The notes: a model not told the origin generated them from the sequence alone. A DNA stretch of 64,000 bases from Treponema sp. (GCA_017940255.1 JAGAZB010000035.1:91913-155912); one strand, 5' to 3'. Shown: positions 52,443-61,302, counted from the stretch's first letter. A program made the numbers and translations.

Positions 52443-53669
52443 TTAGAATGCTTCTGAGAATACTCTATTATCTCCAGATTTCCATGAAACATAATATGTA
52501 TGAGTATAGTCTACAGTACCATCTTCAGCATCTTTAGCTTCTGTACATGCAAGCTTATATTTTACATTTTGTGTATAGTCTGTTGAATAGTCTGTATCCT
52601 CAACAGGATTTCCAAGATTTTCCCATGTTACAGTTGAACCAGTTCTCAAATACTGAGATGTATTCAATGCATTAATCTTATATGTATCCTTTACAGTTTT
52701 TCTATAAACAGTAAAGAGGCTTGTATCTCCTTTTTCTGTAAAGTTATACTTGGTAGCATAGAATTCAACCCCTGCAAATGATGTTACACCAGTTGAAGTA
52801 TTTGTTACATATGTTCTATCAAAACCATATGCCCAAACATCTCCAGTATAAGAAGGATTTACAGATGCTGAAGAAACAACATATTTTACTGTTGCAACTT
52901 TACCATTTTTTGGCATTGCTTTAACGATAATGTAATGATCTTTTCCATCTGCTTCAATCTGAATTGTATCTACAACTGCATCTACAACATAGTCATCACC
53001 ATCACTGTTTTCTTTTGTAACAGCAATATAAGATGCACCATCATACCATGTACCATTTCCATCATTCCAGCTAGCTGACCAGTCGTTAGAATCATCATCT
53101 TTTGGAGCATTCAATGCATATGCATCTTTTGCATCAGAAACAACGTCTGTTGTAGCAACAATACTATAGTTGTATCCAGCACTTACAGGCATAGAAACTT
53201 CGTACATATTAAGAGTTCCTGCAACGAGAGACAATTTGATATCTCCAGCAGCACAAACACTTGTATCTTTCAATTCTTCTGGTGTTGTTACAGTAATTTC
53301 AGCTTCTGAATCAAGAAGATTTGATTTACCTGTGTGAGCAACAATCTTGAATTCATAATCTGCATCTGCTTCAACAGCATCTGAATAAACAAAACGCTGA
53401 ATTCCACCAACACGGATAATATTTGAACCAGTACCACCATTATCAGCAACAGAATATCTTTCAGTAAAAGGTGTTTTTACATAAACAGTATATCCATCAC
53501 TTGCATCTTTTACGTCATCCCATTCAAGAATGATAACACCATCTTCTGTAGCATAACCTTCTACATCAGCTTTATCCAAAGTATCGTTAGCAACGAGACC
53601 ATTGCTACATCCAGCGAACAGTGCTGCGAACATAGATGCTGCGAGCACAACCTTTGACAATTTTTTCAT
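52443..53669 (-). CDS. FN3-domain lipoprotein of unknown function
   Basis: 408 aa. The signal ends ALFAGC (Cys21), and AAGGAGG lies before the ATG. Residues 38-135 are an FN3-like domain (GVIILEWDDVKDASDGYTVYVK, YEFKIVAHTGKSNLL). The rest is beta-rich, with Tyr, Asp and Thr abundant and no enzymatic motif. It resembles the FN3 lipoprotein at 60396 in layout, and both are probably surface-exposed. It has a very good promoter and a long upstream region with repeated TACATA motifs shared with the divergent XRE gene, which suggests specific regulation. Confidence 0.78.
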   Translation of the reverse strand: MKKLSKVVLAASMFAALFAGCSNGLVANDTLDKADVEGYATEDGVIILEWDDVKDASDGYTVYVKTPFTERYSVADNGGTGSNIIRVGGIQRFVYSDAVEADADYEFKIVAHTGKSNLLDSEAEITVTTPEELKDTSVCAAGDIKLSLVAGTLNMYEVSMPVSAGYNYSIVATTDVVSDAKDAYALNAPKDDDSNDWSASWNDGNGTWYDGASYIAVTKENSDGDDYVVDAVVDTIQIEADGKDHYIIVKAMPKNGKVATVKYVVSSASVNPSYTGDVWAYGFDRTYVTNTSTGVTSFAGVEFYATKYNFTEKGDTSLFTVYRKTVKDTYKINALNTSQYLRTGSTVTWENLGNPVEDTDYSTDYTQNVKYKLACTEAKDAEDGTVDYTHTYYVSWKSGDNRVFSEAF

Positions 53670-53708
53670 AACAACCTCCTTATGAAAATAAGTTTTTTCT
53701 TAATTTTG

Positions 53709-53738
53709 ATATTACTTTTCACACAATACACTTGTCAA
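53709..53738 (-). promoter_or_regulatory. Promoter of the FN3 lipoprotein gene
   Basis: On the minus strand a perfect TTGACA (53738-53733), 18-bp spacer, TAATAT (53714-53709), then AAGGAGG and the ATG. Confidence 0.7.
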
Positions 53739-53779
53739 TAAACTTGCTATATATTTATAATGCTAAAAATATGTATTGT

Positions 53780-53937
53780 TACATATTATGTATTATATCT
53801 ACATACTTTATTAATCGTTTAACCGTTCATCACACCAGTAAAATATCAAATATGTTACTCTACATATTTTCAGATTTTTAGATGTACTGTTACATATTTT
53901 CAAATACAAATTATGTAAATCTGACTATTCTACATTT
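53780..53937. promoter_or_regulatory. Cluster of TACATA repeats between lipoprotein and XRE genes
   Basis: TACATATT (53780), TACATA (53800), exact 12-mers TACATATTTTCA at 53861-53872 and 53891-53902 (30 bp apart, about three helix turns), and TACATTT at 53931, just before the XRE ATG. The spacing and the position between two divergent genes suggest binding sites for the XRE protein or another regulator. Confidence 0.55.
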
Positions 53938-54249
53938 ATGGGATTCAAGGAAAATCTAAAGGCAAAATTAGAATACAATGGAATGCTGGTAAAAGAATTA
54001 GCCCACAAATCTGGTATAAAAAAGCAGACTCTAGATAACTACCTGAGCACTCACAATACAATCCCGAATGCTGAACTTGCTGTAAAGATTGCTCAAGCCT
54101 TAGACACCAGTGTTGAATATCTGATAACCGGTATTGAGTCATCTTCCAAACACGATTCAGCACCAGAACTATACGAACTCATAGAAAAATACAAACGTCT
54201 AAGTCCCGAAAAAAAGGCAGCCCTACTTCAAATAGTGCATGTTTTATAG
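53938..54249 (+). CDS. XRE-family helix-turn-helix regulator
   Basis: 103 aa. HTH_3 domain (residues 5-65): NLKAKLEYNGMLVKELAHKSGIKKQTLDNYLS, with the recognition helix KKQTLDNYL (key part), then AELAVKIAQALDTSVEYLITG, typical for phage-repressor-like and housekeeping XRE proteins. A 40-residue charged tail ends KKAALLQIVHVL. ATG 53938 lacks a ribosome site and follows TATTCT by 6 nt. It is first of a three-gene run with the PilZ gene and the methyltransferase gene, and divergent from the FN3 lipoprotein, which is the most likely target apart from itself. Confidence 0.87.
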   Translation: MGFKENLKAKLEYNGMLVKELAHKSGIKKQTLDNYLSTHNTIPNAELAVKIAQALDTSVEYLITGIESSSKHDSAPELYELIEKYKRLSPEKKAALLQIVHVL

Positions 54250-54261
54250 TATACTACTCCA

Positions 54262-54615
54262 ATGCAGGAAAACAGGCAGAACACACGTTACAAGGAAATA
54301 GGAAAAGCCTTTTCTCACGAATTATGCGCCCTCCCGGGAATTCTGGACGACATCAGTGCTTCAGGCTGTAAAATTCACTATGCCTACCCCGTTGTTGTAG
54401 ATTTAGAATCTGAATATGATTTAGATGTTTCCCCTGCCAGCCATTACGGGCCGAATCCTATAAAACTGCGCTGCAAACCTTTGTGGGTCAATGAAAAAGA
54501 AGGGAACACTTACATAGGTTTTGAAATCATGTATTCCCCAGACGCAGGTAAACTTTCAGCCTTTATTAATCAACTTGAAAATTCTTCTAAAGACCCCTTT
54601 AGCGACAATAACTAA
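54262..54615 (+). CDS. PilZ-domain c-di-GMP-binding protein
   Basis: 117 aa, essentially a single PilZ domain. The binding signature is complete: RxxxR (R5-QNT-R9) at the start and DISASGCKI (the D/NxSxxG motif) near residue 29. The remaining strands include VWVNEKEGN-like and GFEIMYSPDAGKL text. Such short PilZ proteins act as c-di-GMP effectors on motility or envelope functions. TATACT ends 6 nt before ATG 54262 and there is no ribosome site, so it probably has a leaderless transcript of its own. A GGDEF enzyme is encoded at 59210-60298. Confidence 0.85.
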   Translation: MQENRQNTRYKEIGKAFSHELCALPGILDDISASGCKIHYAYPVVVDLESEYDLDVSPASHYGPNPIKLRCKPLWVNEKEGNTYIGFEIMYSPDAGKLSAFINQLENSSKDPFSDNN

Positions 54616-54618
54616 TTT

Positions 54619-55569
54619 ATGAAAATTGCATTTCTTTCATTTCCCGAACAAAAAAATCTCCTGCTTTCAGAATTAGAAAAGCGATTTGGAATCAGACAGA
54701 AGCCAGATGCTCAGTATGGCGATTTAATTTTTTATGAAGATTTAAAAAATGATGAAGAAACACAGGAACCGATTCTTCCATATTGGAGCCGTACAACTCT
54801 TTTAGAGCCCTTTACTTTTCACTTTGATTCTATTTCCGAAGCAGCCGGAAAATTAAAAGAGATTCAGAGAAACTGGGCACCATATCAGTACACAAGCTTT
54901 CGCCGCGCCCAGCTCATTCAGGAAAAACTGCCTTACATAAACCTTAAAGACCGCAAATTCCCTGTAAATATTCCACAGTCGCCAATCGGCCTTTACACTC
55001 TGATTGATAACAACACAATTATCGCAAGTGCCCGCACTTCAAGTTTCTTGCCGGCCGGCACCTTGCATTTTGTTGAAGATCACGAAAATCCGCCAAGCCG
55101 CGCTTACTTAAAGATTCAGGAATCACTTACAATGGCAAACCTGCTCACCGGAGTGGAACTTCCTCACGCAGGTCAGCACTGCTTCGAAGCCGGAGCCTGC
55201 CCCGGCGGCTGGACCTGGGTTTTAGTGGGACTCGGCGCTTCAGTTCACGCAGTAGACCGTGCCCCTCTGGCAGACAGCCTTATGTCGAATCCTCTGGTTC
55301 ACTTCCAGAAGCACGATGCATTTACCCTAAAACCGGAAGAACTTGGCGACCTGGACTGGGTATTCAGCGACGTAATCTGCTACCCGGAACGCCTTCTTGA
55401 ATGGATAAAAAAATGGCTGGAATACAAGCCAAGCCTCAAGATGATTTGCACAATCAAAATGCAAGGCGAAATTGACTGGCCGCTGATTGAACAGTTCGCC
55501 CAGATTCCAGACAGCCACATTGTGCACTTAAATTACAATAAACACGAATTAACATGGATGCATTTATAG
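54619..55569 (+). CDS. SAM-dependent rRNA 2'-O-methyltransferase (RlmM/FtsJ-like)
   Basis: 316 aa. A THUMP-like or variable N-terminal half is followed by a Rossmann methyltransferase: SAM-binding FEAGACPGGWTWVLVGLGA, acidic VHAVDRAPL, catalytic-type VFSDVICYPERLLEWI, IKMQG Lys and KHELTWMH Glu, giving the D-K-E part of the FtsJ/RlmM tetrad. RlmM methylates C2498 of 23S rRNA in E. coli; the same target here is inferred from the domain only. It starts 3 bp after the PilZ stop without a ribosome site, so translation is coupled. Confidence 0.82.
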   Translation: MKIAFLSFPEQKNLLLSELEKRFGIRQKPDAQYGDLIFYEDLKNDEETQEPILPYWSRTTLLEPFTFHFDSISEAAGKLKEIQRNWAPYQYTSFRRAQLIQEKLPYINLKDRKFPVNIPQSPIGLYTLIDNNTIIASARTSSFLPAGTLHFVEDHENPPSRAYLKIQESLTMANLLTGVELPHAGQHCFEAGACPGGWTWVLVGLGASVHAVDRAPLADSLMSNPLVHFQKHDAFTLKPEELGDLDWVFSDVICYPERLLEWIKKWLEYKPSLKMICTIKMQGEIDWPLIEQFAQIPDSHIVHLNYNKHELTWMHL

Positions 55570-55578
55570 AGATGAGAT

Positions 55579-55697
55579 GGGGATGTCTAATAAGTAAGTA
55601 ATGCGGTGGTTGAGCTTGTCGAAACCACCACATATAGTGTAAATGGTCATTTCGACAAGCTCAATGACCGCAGTCCCAAATCTTATTAGACATCCCC
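55579..55697. repeat. GTCGAAACCACC palindromic repeat, copy B, inside an outer inverted repeat
   Basis: Inner arms GGTTGAGCTTGTCGAAA (ending 55624) and TTTCGACAAGCTCAATGACC (from 55650) correspond to copy A with T to C changes that keep pairing. They are enclosed by a perfect 16-bp outer inverted repeat, GGGGATGTCTAATAAG (55579-55594) and its complement (55682-55697). It lies between convergent genes. Confidence 0.82.
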
Positions 55698-55731
55698 TGA
55701 CTCACAGTCCCCGGATAATCCCACTCAGTCA

Positions 55732-56691
55732 TTATCTGGCAAATGTCGCAGACATTAGACCCGATAATCTAAACCCGAACGAATTCCCCTGCACCACAAC
55801 ACTTCTGTAGTTCAAAGCGTTTTTTCCATTTATAAACAACTGAGTAGAAGAACCACCATCAAATTCCAGAGCGTCATCGCAGCCAAGCGCCTTAAAAACA
55901 CGTCCGCACTGGGGATAAGACAGCCCCTGACTTTTACCTGGCATTTCCCCCTCTACAGCCAGCAGATACAAAATACGTCCATCACGTGAAAGCCCGGCTC
56001 CAGAACGAGAATCGTGAGTACGAACCTTAAAGTCACAGACTTCGCCATCCCTCAAAACTGTAAAAAATCCGCCAAAGGCAAAATCCGCCCCCTGCAGGCC
56101 TTCTGCCGTTTGATTGTCCAGGACCTCAGCTATATAGCCGTCAGCCGCTGAAGCACCGGCCCGCTTAAAAATCAAAGCCGCGTAGCGTTCCACGGGGGCC
56201 GCAATTACATTTCCATTTTCAATATGCAGACCCACCAGCTGTCTTACCGCTCCAAGTTTTGCGGCCAGGTCCCATTTTCCATTACGGCCTCCAAAAGGAG
56301 TTGCATTCATGGCAACCACTGCCCCGCTTTCTTTTGCAAAGCGTTCAGTTTTATGGCTGCGGTAAATAAAAGGCTGAGGAATTCCACCAGCATCTCCAGG
56401 CCCAAGCCGCCCCCTCTGTACATTTTTAGCAAAGTTGTAATCCGGGAAAGTTACAATCTGCAAGCCCGGAGTATTCAGTTCCACACGAACCGCATGATAG
56501 ACCAGAGGAAATTCAGGATTTTCAAAATCAAGTCTTGCAATGCCGGGACAAACCGGCTGCCAGTTTAAGTTTTCTGGAAGGTAAGTTTCTTCGGGATAAA
56601 GATAGTCTTCTAAATCAGGCTCAATCTGTGGATGACTGGCACAGGCTGTAAAAAATAAGAAAATTGCAAAAAGAGGCAAGAATTTTTTCAT
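55732..56691 (-). CDS. Phosphodiester glycosidase family lipoprotein (NAGPA-like)
   Basis: About 319 aa from ATG 56691. The signal ends LFFTAC (Cys17). NAGPA-type domain (PF09992): YHAVRVELNTPGLQIV, VVAMNATPFGGRNG, the active-site-like ALEFDGGSSTQLFINGK near the C-terminus and SQGLSYPQCGRVFKALG. Human NAGPA removes GlcNAc from mannose-6-phosphate; bacterial members act on surface or cell-wall phosphodiesters, and the substrate here is unknown. ATG 56700 is a second possible start. TATAAT lies 7 nt before 56691, inside the terminator of the upstream pckG gene. Confidence 0.8.
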   Translation of the reverse strand: MKKFLPLFAIFLFFTACASHPQIEPDLEDYLYPEETYLPENLNWQPVCPGIARLDFENPEFPLVYHAVRVELNTPGLQIVTFPDYNFAKNVQRGRLGPGDAGGIPQPFIYRSHKTERFAKESGAVVAMNATPFGGRNGKWDLAAKLGAVRQLVGLHIENGNVIAAPVERYAALIFKRAGASAADGYIAEVLDNQTAEGLQGADFAFGGFFTVLRDGEVCDFKVRTHDSRSGAGLSRDGRILYLLAVEGEMPGKSQGLSYPQCGRVFKALGCDDALEFDGGSSTQLFINGKNALNYRSVVVQGNSFGFRLSGLMSATFAR

Positions 56692-56705
56692 AATTGCCAT
56701 TATAC

Positions 56706-56740
56706 AAAAAAAATCCCGCCCATGCCAATTCATGAACGGG
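56706..56740 (-). terminator. Terminator of pckG
   Basis: On the minus strand CCCGTTCATG, loop AATTGG, CATGGGCGGG with two G-U pairs, then eight T. The -35 of the NAGPA-like gene overlaps its stem. Confidence 0.75.
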
Positions 56741-56750
56741 AGTTTGAAGG

Positions 56751-56864
56751 ATTGTCCGGTCAAGCCGGACAATGACATTATTGTCGTCATTGTCATTCCC
56801 CGGCTTTGAACGGGAGTCGCAGCCTTACGGCTGCTTCACGAGTTTTCGCATACGCGAAAACTCG
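56751..56864. repeat. Row of short hairpins after pckG
   Basis: Three stem-loops in 114 bp: ATTGTCCGG-TCAAG-CCGGACAAT (56751-56773), GCAGCC-TTAC-GGCTGC (56819-56834) and CGAGTTTTCGC-ATAC-GCGAAAACTCG (56839-56864). The last is a close relative of the palindrome after ackA. They lie between the pckG stop and its terminator, so they would form the mRNA 3' end. Confidence 0.65.
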
Positions 56865-56869
56865 ACAAA

Positions 56870-58720
56870 TTATGCTTTGTTAAGACGAGCTTCGAGATCG
56901 TCAAGGATAGCTGTAAGTTCCTTAGGAAGGTGCTTACCGAACTTAGGATAGTGGTTTTCACGAATATCCTTAACCTCTTTCTTCCATCCTTCAACATCAA
57001 CCTTGAGGATTTCTGGAAGAGTCTTCTTGTAGCAGTCAGCAAGACCATCAGTATTGATAGCGCCTTCTTTTGGCATATATCCGATTGGAGTATCAACACA
57101 GTTATCAACACCGTCACAGCGGTCGAAAATCCACTGGAGAACGCGGCTGTTGTCACCGTATCCTGGCCACATGAATCCACCTGGGAGATCCTTGTTGTTT
57201 TCGTCCTTGCGGAACCAGTTAACGTAGAAAATCTTAGGAAGCTTGTCCTGATCAGCCTTAGCACCTACGTCAATCCAGTGCTGGAAGTAGTCACCCATGT
57301 TGTATCCACAGAATGGGAGAATAGCAAATGGGTCACGGCGGATCTTACCAACTTCATCAGCATTAATTGTAGAAGCAGCAGTGATTTCTGAACCTACGAT
57401 AGATCCAAGAAATACACCGTGGTTCCAAGAACGAGCCTGATGTACGAGAGGTACTGTTGAAGGACGGCGGCCACCAAAGAGGATAGCAGAAATTGGTACA
57501 CCTTCCGGAGATTCCCAGTCAGATGCGATACATGGACACTGCTTAGCAGGAGCTGTAAAGCGTGCATTTGGATGAGCGAATTCTTCACCCTTAGGAGACT
57601 TGTCCTTAGGAAGAGCATCACGAGTATTTCCCTTCCAGTCAACAAGTTTACCCTTAGCAGGATATCCAATTCCTTCCCACCATACATCACCGTCTTCAGT
57701 AAGAGCACAGTTAGTATAGATAGTATTCTTTTCTGCAGAAATAAGAGCGTTCTTGTTAGATTCAGCAGATGTTCCAGGAGCAACTCCGAAGAAACCAGCT
57801 TCTGGGTTGATAGCATAAAGACGTCCATCTTTTCCGAACTTCATCCATGCAATATCATCACCAACAGTTTCAACCTTCCATCCAGGGATAGTAGGAATCA
57901 ACATAGCGAGGTTTGTTTTACCACAAGCACTTGGGAAAGCACCTGTTACATATTTAACTTCACCCTTAGGGTTTGTGAGCTTAAGAATAAGCATGTGTTC
58001 TGCAAGCCATCCCTCTTCACGAGCGATAACAGTTGCAATACGAAGAGCGAAACACTTCTTACCAAGAAGAGCGTTTCCACCGTATCCAGAACCGTAAGAC
58101 CAAACAAGGTGCTCTTCTGGGAACTGTGAAATATATTTGTGTTCAACGTCAGCACAAGGCCAGATTCCGTTGTCTTTTTCACCATTGTTAAGTGGCTTAC
58201 CTACAGAGTGGAGACATGGTACCCAGTCACCGTCTGTACCGAGGTACTGCCATACTTTTTCTCCGGCACGTGTCATGATATCCATGTTCAAAACAACGTA
58301 TTCAGAGTCTGTAAGTTCAATACCGTATTTAGCAATTGGAGAACCAAGTGGACCCATGCAGAATGGAATTACATACATTGTACGACCGTGCATACAACCT
58401 GTGTAAAGTCCCTTCATTGTAGCCTTGAGTTCAACTGGGTCAATCCAGTGGTTTGTAGGACCAGCATCTTCTTCCTTCTTAGAAGAGATAAATGTACGTG
58501 ATTCAACGCGAGCAACGTCGCTTGGAAGAGAACGGAACAAGAAGCAGTTCTCTTTAGCCTTCAAAGGTGTAGCCAAACCAGCGTCTACACACTTTTTCAT
58601 AAGGCGGTCATATTCAGCTGTAGAACCATCAACTACAACAACTTCGTCTGGTTCACACATCTTAACACATTCTTCAACCCATGCTTTAATTCCAGCATGT
58701 TTAATGTCAGATACAGTCAT
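56870..58720 (-). CDS. pckG: Phosphoenolpyruvate carboxykinase (GTP)
   Basis: Interconverts oxaloacetate plus GTP and PEP plus CO2; in fermenters it usually fixes CO2 onto PEP on the way to succinate. 616 aa, the full length of the GTP class. Motifs: the kinase-1 P-loop [24 protein letters not shown] text, [11 protein letters not shown], the hyper-reactive Cys in that P-loop, [14 protein letters not shown] and [18 protein letters not shown] lies 6 nt before ATG 58720. The 489-bp upstream region contains two long inverted repeats beyond about 170 bp of AT-rich leader and promoter sequence, with no riboswitch recognised. Confidence 0.97.
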   Translation of the reverse strand: MTVSDIKHAGIKAWVEECVKMCEPDEVVVVDGSTAEYDRLMKKCVDAGLATPLKAKENCFLFRSLPSDVARVESRTFISSKKEEDAGPTNHWIDPVELKATMKGLYTGCMHGRTMYVIPFCMGPLGSPIAKYGIELTDSEYVVLNMDIMTRAGEKVWQYLGTDGDWVPCLHSVGKPLNNGEKDNGIWPCADVEHKYISQFPEEHLVWSYGSGYGGNALLGKKCFALRIATVIAREEGWLAEHMLILKLTNPKGEVKYVTGAFPSACGKTNLAMLIPTIPGWKVETVGDDIAWMKFGKDGRLYAINPEAGFFGVAPGTSAESNKNALISAEKNTIYTNCALTEDGDVWWEGIGYPAKGKLVDWKGNTRDALPKDKSPKGEEFAHPNARFTAPAKQCPCIASDWESPEGVPISAILFGGRRPSTVPLVHQARSWNHGVFLGSIVGSEITAASTINADEVGKIRRDPFAILPFCGYNMGDYFQHWIDVGAKADQDKLPKIFYVNWFRKDENNKDLPGGFMWPGYGDNSRVLQWIFDRCDGVDNCVDTPIGYMPKEGAINTDGLADCYKKTLPEILKVDVEGWKKEVKDIRENHYPKFGKHLPKELTAILDDLEARLNKA

Positions 58721-58889
58721 TAAAAACTCCTATTAGTCTGCAAAAACAGACATAAATGTATATACAAAATCCTCTCCAAGAGAACCTTGTACACCACATA
58801 TAATTTAATGATTTTTAGATTCTAGTTCAAGTTCAATACAAGTAAATATCTAATTATTCCAGAACTTCCGCATTAAAATTATACTGAAT

Positions 58890-59061
58890 AAAAATATGAG
58901 GGACTTTCGCTACACCGTTTCCGAAAGAGCACAGATTTCGCGTTTTTGGGAAACCAAATGAATTATTTGCAGGCAAATCATTCATTTGGTTTTTATGGCA
59001 GTCGCCAAATACGCGAAAAGTGCTTTTCGGCCCCGTTTTCGCTTCAGCCCCTCATATTTTT
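58890..59061. repeat. Long imperfect inverted repeat (LIR-4)
   Basis: 172 bp. Outer arms AAAAATATGAGGG (58890-58902) and its exact complement (59049-59061). An almost perfect inner stem AAACCAAATGAATTATTTGC / GCAAATCATTCATTTGGTTT sits at the centre with a 2-nt loop. The block GACTTTCGCTACACCGTTTCC corresponds in position to GGCTTCCGCTATGGCGTTCC of LIR-2, although the outer stems differ. Confidence 0.78.
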
Positions 59062-59209
59062 AGCAGGCCGTTTGCATTAATGCGGAAGCTGAGTCAAAAA
59101 TTGCAGATTGTTTTCCTTAGCGTCCTCAGCTGGCAGGTTCCGGCACTGCGCAACGCAAGCCCTTCTGTTTTTTATTAACGGTTAGTTTAGAATGCGGTAG
59201 ACCTGCTAA
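59060..59209. repeat. Probable fifth inverted repeat (LIR-5) at the 3' end of the GGDEF gene
   Basis: TTAGCAGG (59060-59067) and CCTGCTAA (59202-59209) bound a GC-rich 150-bp stretch with internal partial complementarity (GAAGCTGAG with CTCAGCTGGC). It ends right at the GGDEF stop codon and adjoins LIR-4. The weakest member of the set. Confidence 0.5.
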
Positions 59210-60298
59210 TTATTCGTAAATAAAGAAACGTTCGGTAGAACTTGCTTTTGATGAGTATAAGGCTGTATCTGCTTTTTTGAAGATTTCTGAGTAATTGTTT
59301 TCTTCGCCCCTGTAAATTGCAATTCCAATACTCACACTTACTTTCTTTGAATCTTCTGGCAGTTTTATAAAATCGGAAGCACCTTTTACAATACTTTCTG
59401 CTATTTCCCGAGCTTCCTGTTTATCATCAGTATTTTTTATAAATACGATGAATTCATCACCACCAAAACGACCTACAATTTCCTGATGAGTAAAATGTTC
59501 TCCCAGAAAATGACCAAGCTGAGCAATTACAAAATCTCCAATGTCATGTCCGTAGGTATCGTTTATGGCCTTAAATCGGTCTATATCCAGCATGAACATA
59601 AGGCCCTTTGTAGAAGTTTTATCTGCCAGATATTTATTAATTGCCCGGGTCAAGGCTCCCTTATTTTTAAGGCCAGTTAATTCATCCATATCCTTTTGAA
59701 TATTAATTTCACGCCGTAAAACAAATTCCTTAATACGGATGGAATTAGAAATAATATTTATAAGAATACTAACCAGGGTGAAAGGAACCACATTACTTAC
59801 ATCTATTCGCCAGATATTATAAGGCTTTATGTGATACATCCAGATTAAAAAAAAGCTTGAAGCAAAACACAAGTCTATGGTCATAAAAAAGGGTTTATCA
59901 ATCATAAACATTGGTGTTATCAAAAGAATTGCAATAAAAGATGCTGCCGGAACCGTAGGATTATTTCTAGTAATCAAACAGCCGAACAGCATCAAAAGTG
60001 TAATTGATAAATAAATTATAAACTGAGCCACAATTGAATCTTTTCTCAAAAAAGAAAAAAAGATGATTGCAACTATTGCGTAGCCAAGCAAGGCCACATA
60101 GAAGTACCTGTTGGCCCCTAAAATATCATTGAAAAAAGAGGCAAAGAATAAAAGTAAAAAAGAAAATGCCATTACATAATGAAGAATACGCCATAGAACA
60201 AAATTCGAGACATACGCATCTTTCTTTACGGCATTGTATTCTTCTTTTTCTATTCCACAATAGAAGAAATACTTGCCTAGTGTTTTTATTCCTTTCAT
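59210..60298 (-). CDS. Membrane diguanylate cyclase (GGDEF)
   Basis: 362 aa. Five or six helices lie in residues 30-185, followed by a GGDEF domain (200-362). The active site is FGRFGGDEFIVF; the substrate-binding part is MDELTGLKNKGALTRAINKY and the metal Asp lies in LMFMLDIDRFKAINDTYGHDIGD (pattern LDIDRFKAIND). There is no RxxD inhibitory site in the expected place. It should make c-di-GMP, for which the PilZ protein at 54262 is a candidate receptor. Very good promoter with TATAAT ending 8 nt before the ATG and no ribosome site. Confidence 0.93.
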   Translation of the reverse strand: MKGIKTLGKYFFYCGIEKEEYNAVKKDAYVSNFVLWRILHYVMAFSFLLLFFASFFNDILGANRYFYVALLGYAIVAIIFFSFLRKDSIVAQFIIYLSITLLMLFGCLITRNNPTVPAASFIAILLITPMFMIDKPFFMTIDLCFASSFFLIWMYHIKPYNIWRIDVSNVVPFTLVSILINIISNSIRIKEFVLRREINIQKDMDELTGLKNKGALTRAINKYLADKTSTKGLMFMLDIDRFKAINDTYGHDIGDFVIAQLGHFLGEHFTHQEIVGRFGGDEFIVFIKNTDDKQEAREIAESIVKGASDFIKLPEDSKKVSVSIGIAIYRGEENNYSEIFKKADTALYSSKASSTERFFIYE

Positions 60299-60306
60299 TC
60301 TTATCT

Positions 60307-60336
60307 ATTATATTTCTATTAACTCCGCTTTGACAA
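60307..60336 (-). promoter_or_regulatory. Promoter of the GGDEF gene
   Basis: On the minus strand TTGTCA (60336-60331), 18-bp spacer, perfect TATAAT (60312-60307), then AGATAAGA and the ATG. The best example of the leaderless arrangement in this window. Confidence 0.65.
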
Positions 60337-60395
60337 GTCTGTATCATGGAGACATTCTTGGGCAACATCCATACAAGAACGCCTCCATAGGATTT

Positions 60396-61148
60396 TTATT
60401 CTTCGATAATTGCAAATTTAGCATCAGCTCCACTAGGACTAACTTCAATAAGTCTGTCTGCTTCCCAGTTACATTCATCTGAATAGGCCTGAACTGAATA
60501 CTGATAAGCTTTGCCTGCTTCCAGTTTTGATAAATCATCTTCAAAAGACATTCTTTCGTCAACATCATCTGAAGAAGGTGTAATATGATCAGCAACAAGA
60601 ACAGGTTCATTACCTTCTATTTCATTAAAGAGCCCAATACGACTTGTACCTTCAAGACGATAAACGCGGTATTCAATTCCAGGAGCTCCAACATGAACAT
60701 TGCCAGCAGTTTTTATATTTTCCCAACTGATTGTTACAGCTTTGTCTGTAGACTTACTGTATTCTTTCTGGTCATATTTAAGAGACCAATAATTATCAAA
60801 GCCATAAGGCATGTAAACTTTTTGACTATCACTCTTTGGGCCTTTTATTCCCATACTGTTTACAGCACATACACAAAATGTATATTCAGTAAAGTTGAGC
60901 AAGTTACTCATATTATTAAGAACACCAGGACCATCTACTTCTGCATCTTCCCATTTATTTCCACCGCCAGAAGTTTCAATCACATAGTGATCTGCACCAG
61001 CTACTTCGTCCCAAGAGAAGTAAATTGTACGACCAATTGCATGTACTTTGAAATTTTCAGGAGCGTCAACTCCAGCCATCCAGGAACAACCCATAAAGCA
61101 AAAACTAAGAAGCACAAGCGAAATTACAACCAATGTAATTCTTTTCAT
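60396..61148 (-). CDS. FN3-domain lipoprotein
   Basis: 250 aa. The signal ends CFMGC (Cys21), preceded by a GAGG ribosome site. Two FN3-like domains follow: residues 30-120 (APENFKVHAIGRTIYFSWDEVAGADHYVIE, key part YFSWDEVAGADHY) and 130-240 (AVTISWENIKTAGN, YQYSVQAYSDECN). No enzymatic domain, so a binding or spacer protein at the surface is likely. The layout resembles the lipoprotein at 52443-53669. It lies upstream of the GGDEF gene with a 97-bp gap. Confidence 0.8.
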   Translation of the reverse strand: MKRITLVVISLVLLSFCFMGCSWMAGVDAPENFKVHAIGRTIYFSWDEVAGADHYVIETSGGGNKWEDAEVDGPGVLNNMSNLLNFTEYTFCVCAVNSMGIKGPKSDSQKVYMPYGFDNYWSLKYDQKEYSKSTDKAVTISWENIKTAGNVHVGAPGIEYRVYRLEGTSRIGLFNEIEGNEPVLVADHITPSSDDVDERMSFEDDLSKLEAGKAYQYSVQAYSDECNWEADRLIEVSPSGADAKFAIIEE

Positions 61149-61192
61149 AAAACAACCTCACTTCATTTTAATTTATATTTTTAAAATAAAAA

Positions 61193-61265
61193 AGCCGACT
61201 AACAGACTCGAACTGTTTACCTGCGCGTTACGAGGGCGCTGCTCTACCAGGTGAGCTAAGTCGGC
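61193..61265 (-). tRNA. tRNA-Thr (CGU anticodon)
   Basis: 73 nt. The acceptor stem GCCGACT/AGTCGGC is perfect, the D-arm is GCTCACCTGGTAGAGC, the anticodon loop CTCGTAA gives anticodon CGU, and the T-arm AACAG-TTCGAGT-CTGTT is perfect. The last anticodon-stem pair is C-C. The discriminator is T and CCA is not encoded; a T-run follows. Confidence 0.93.
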
Positions 61266-61302
61266 GAAAACAACTATTTATAATATTTTTTGACTTGTTT
61301 TG

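Noticed and set aside
58721..58889. Riboswitch in the pckG leader
   Set aside because: Only AT-rich sequence with weak pairing; no known riboswitch core could be recognised.
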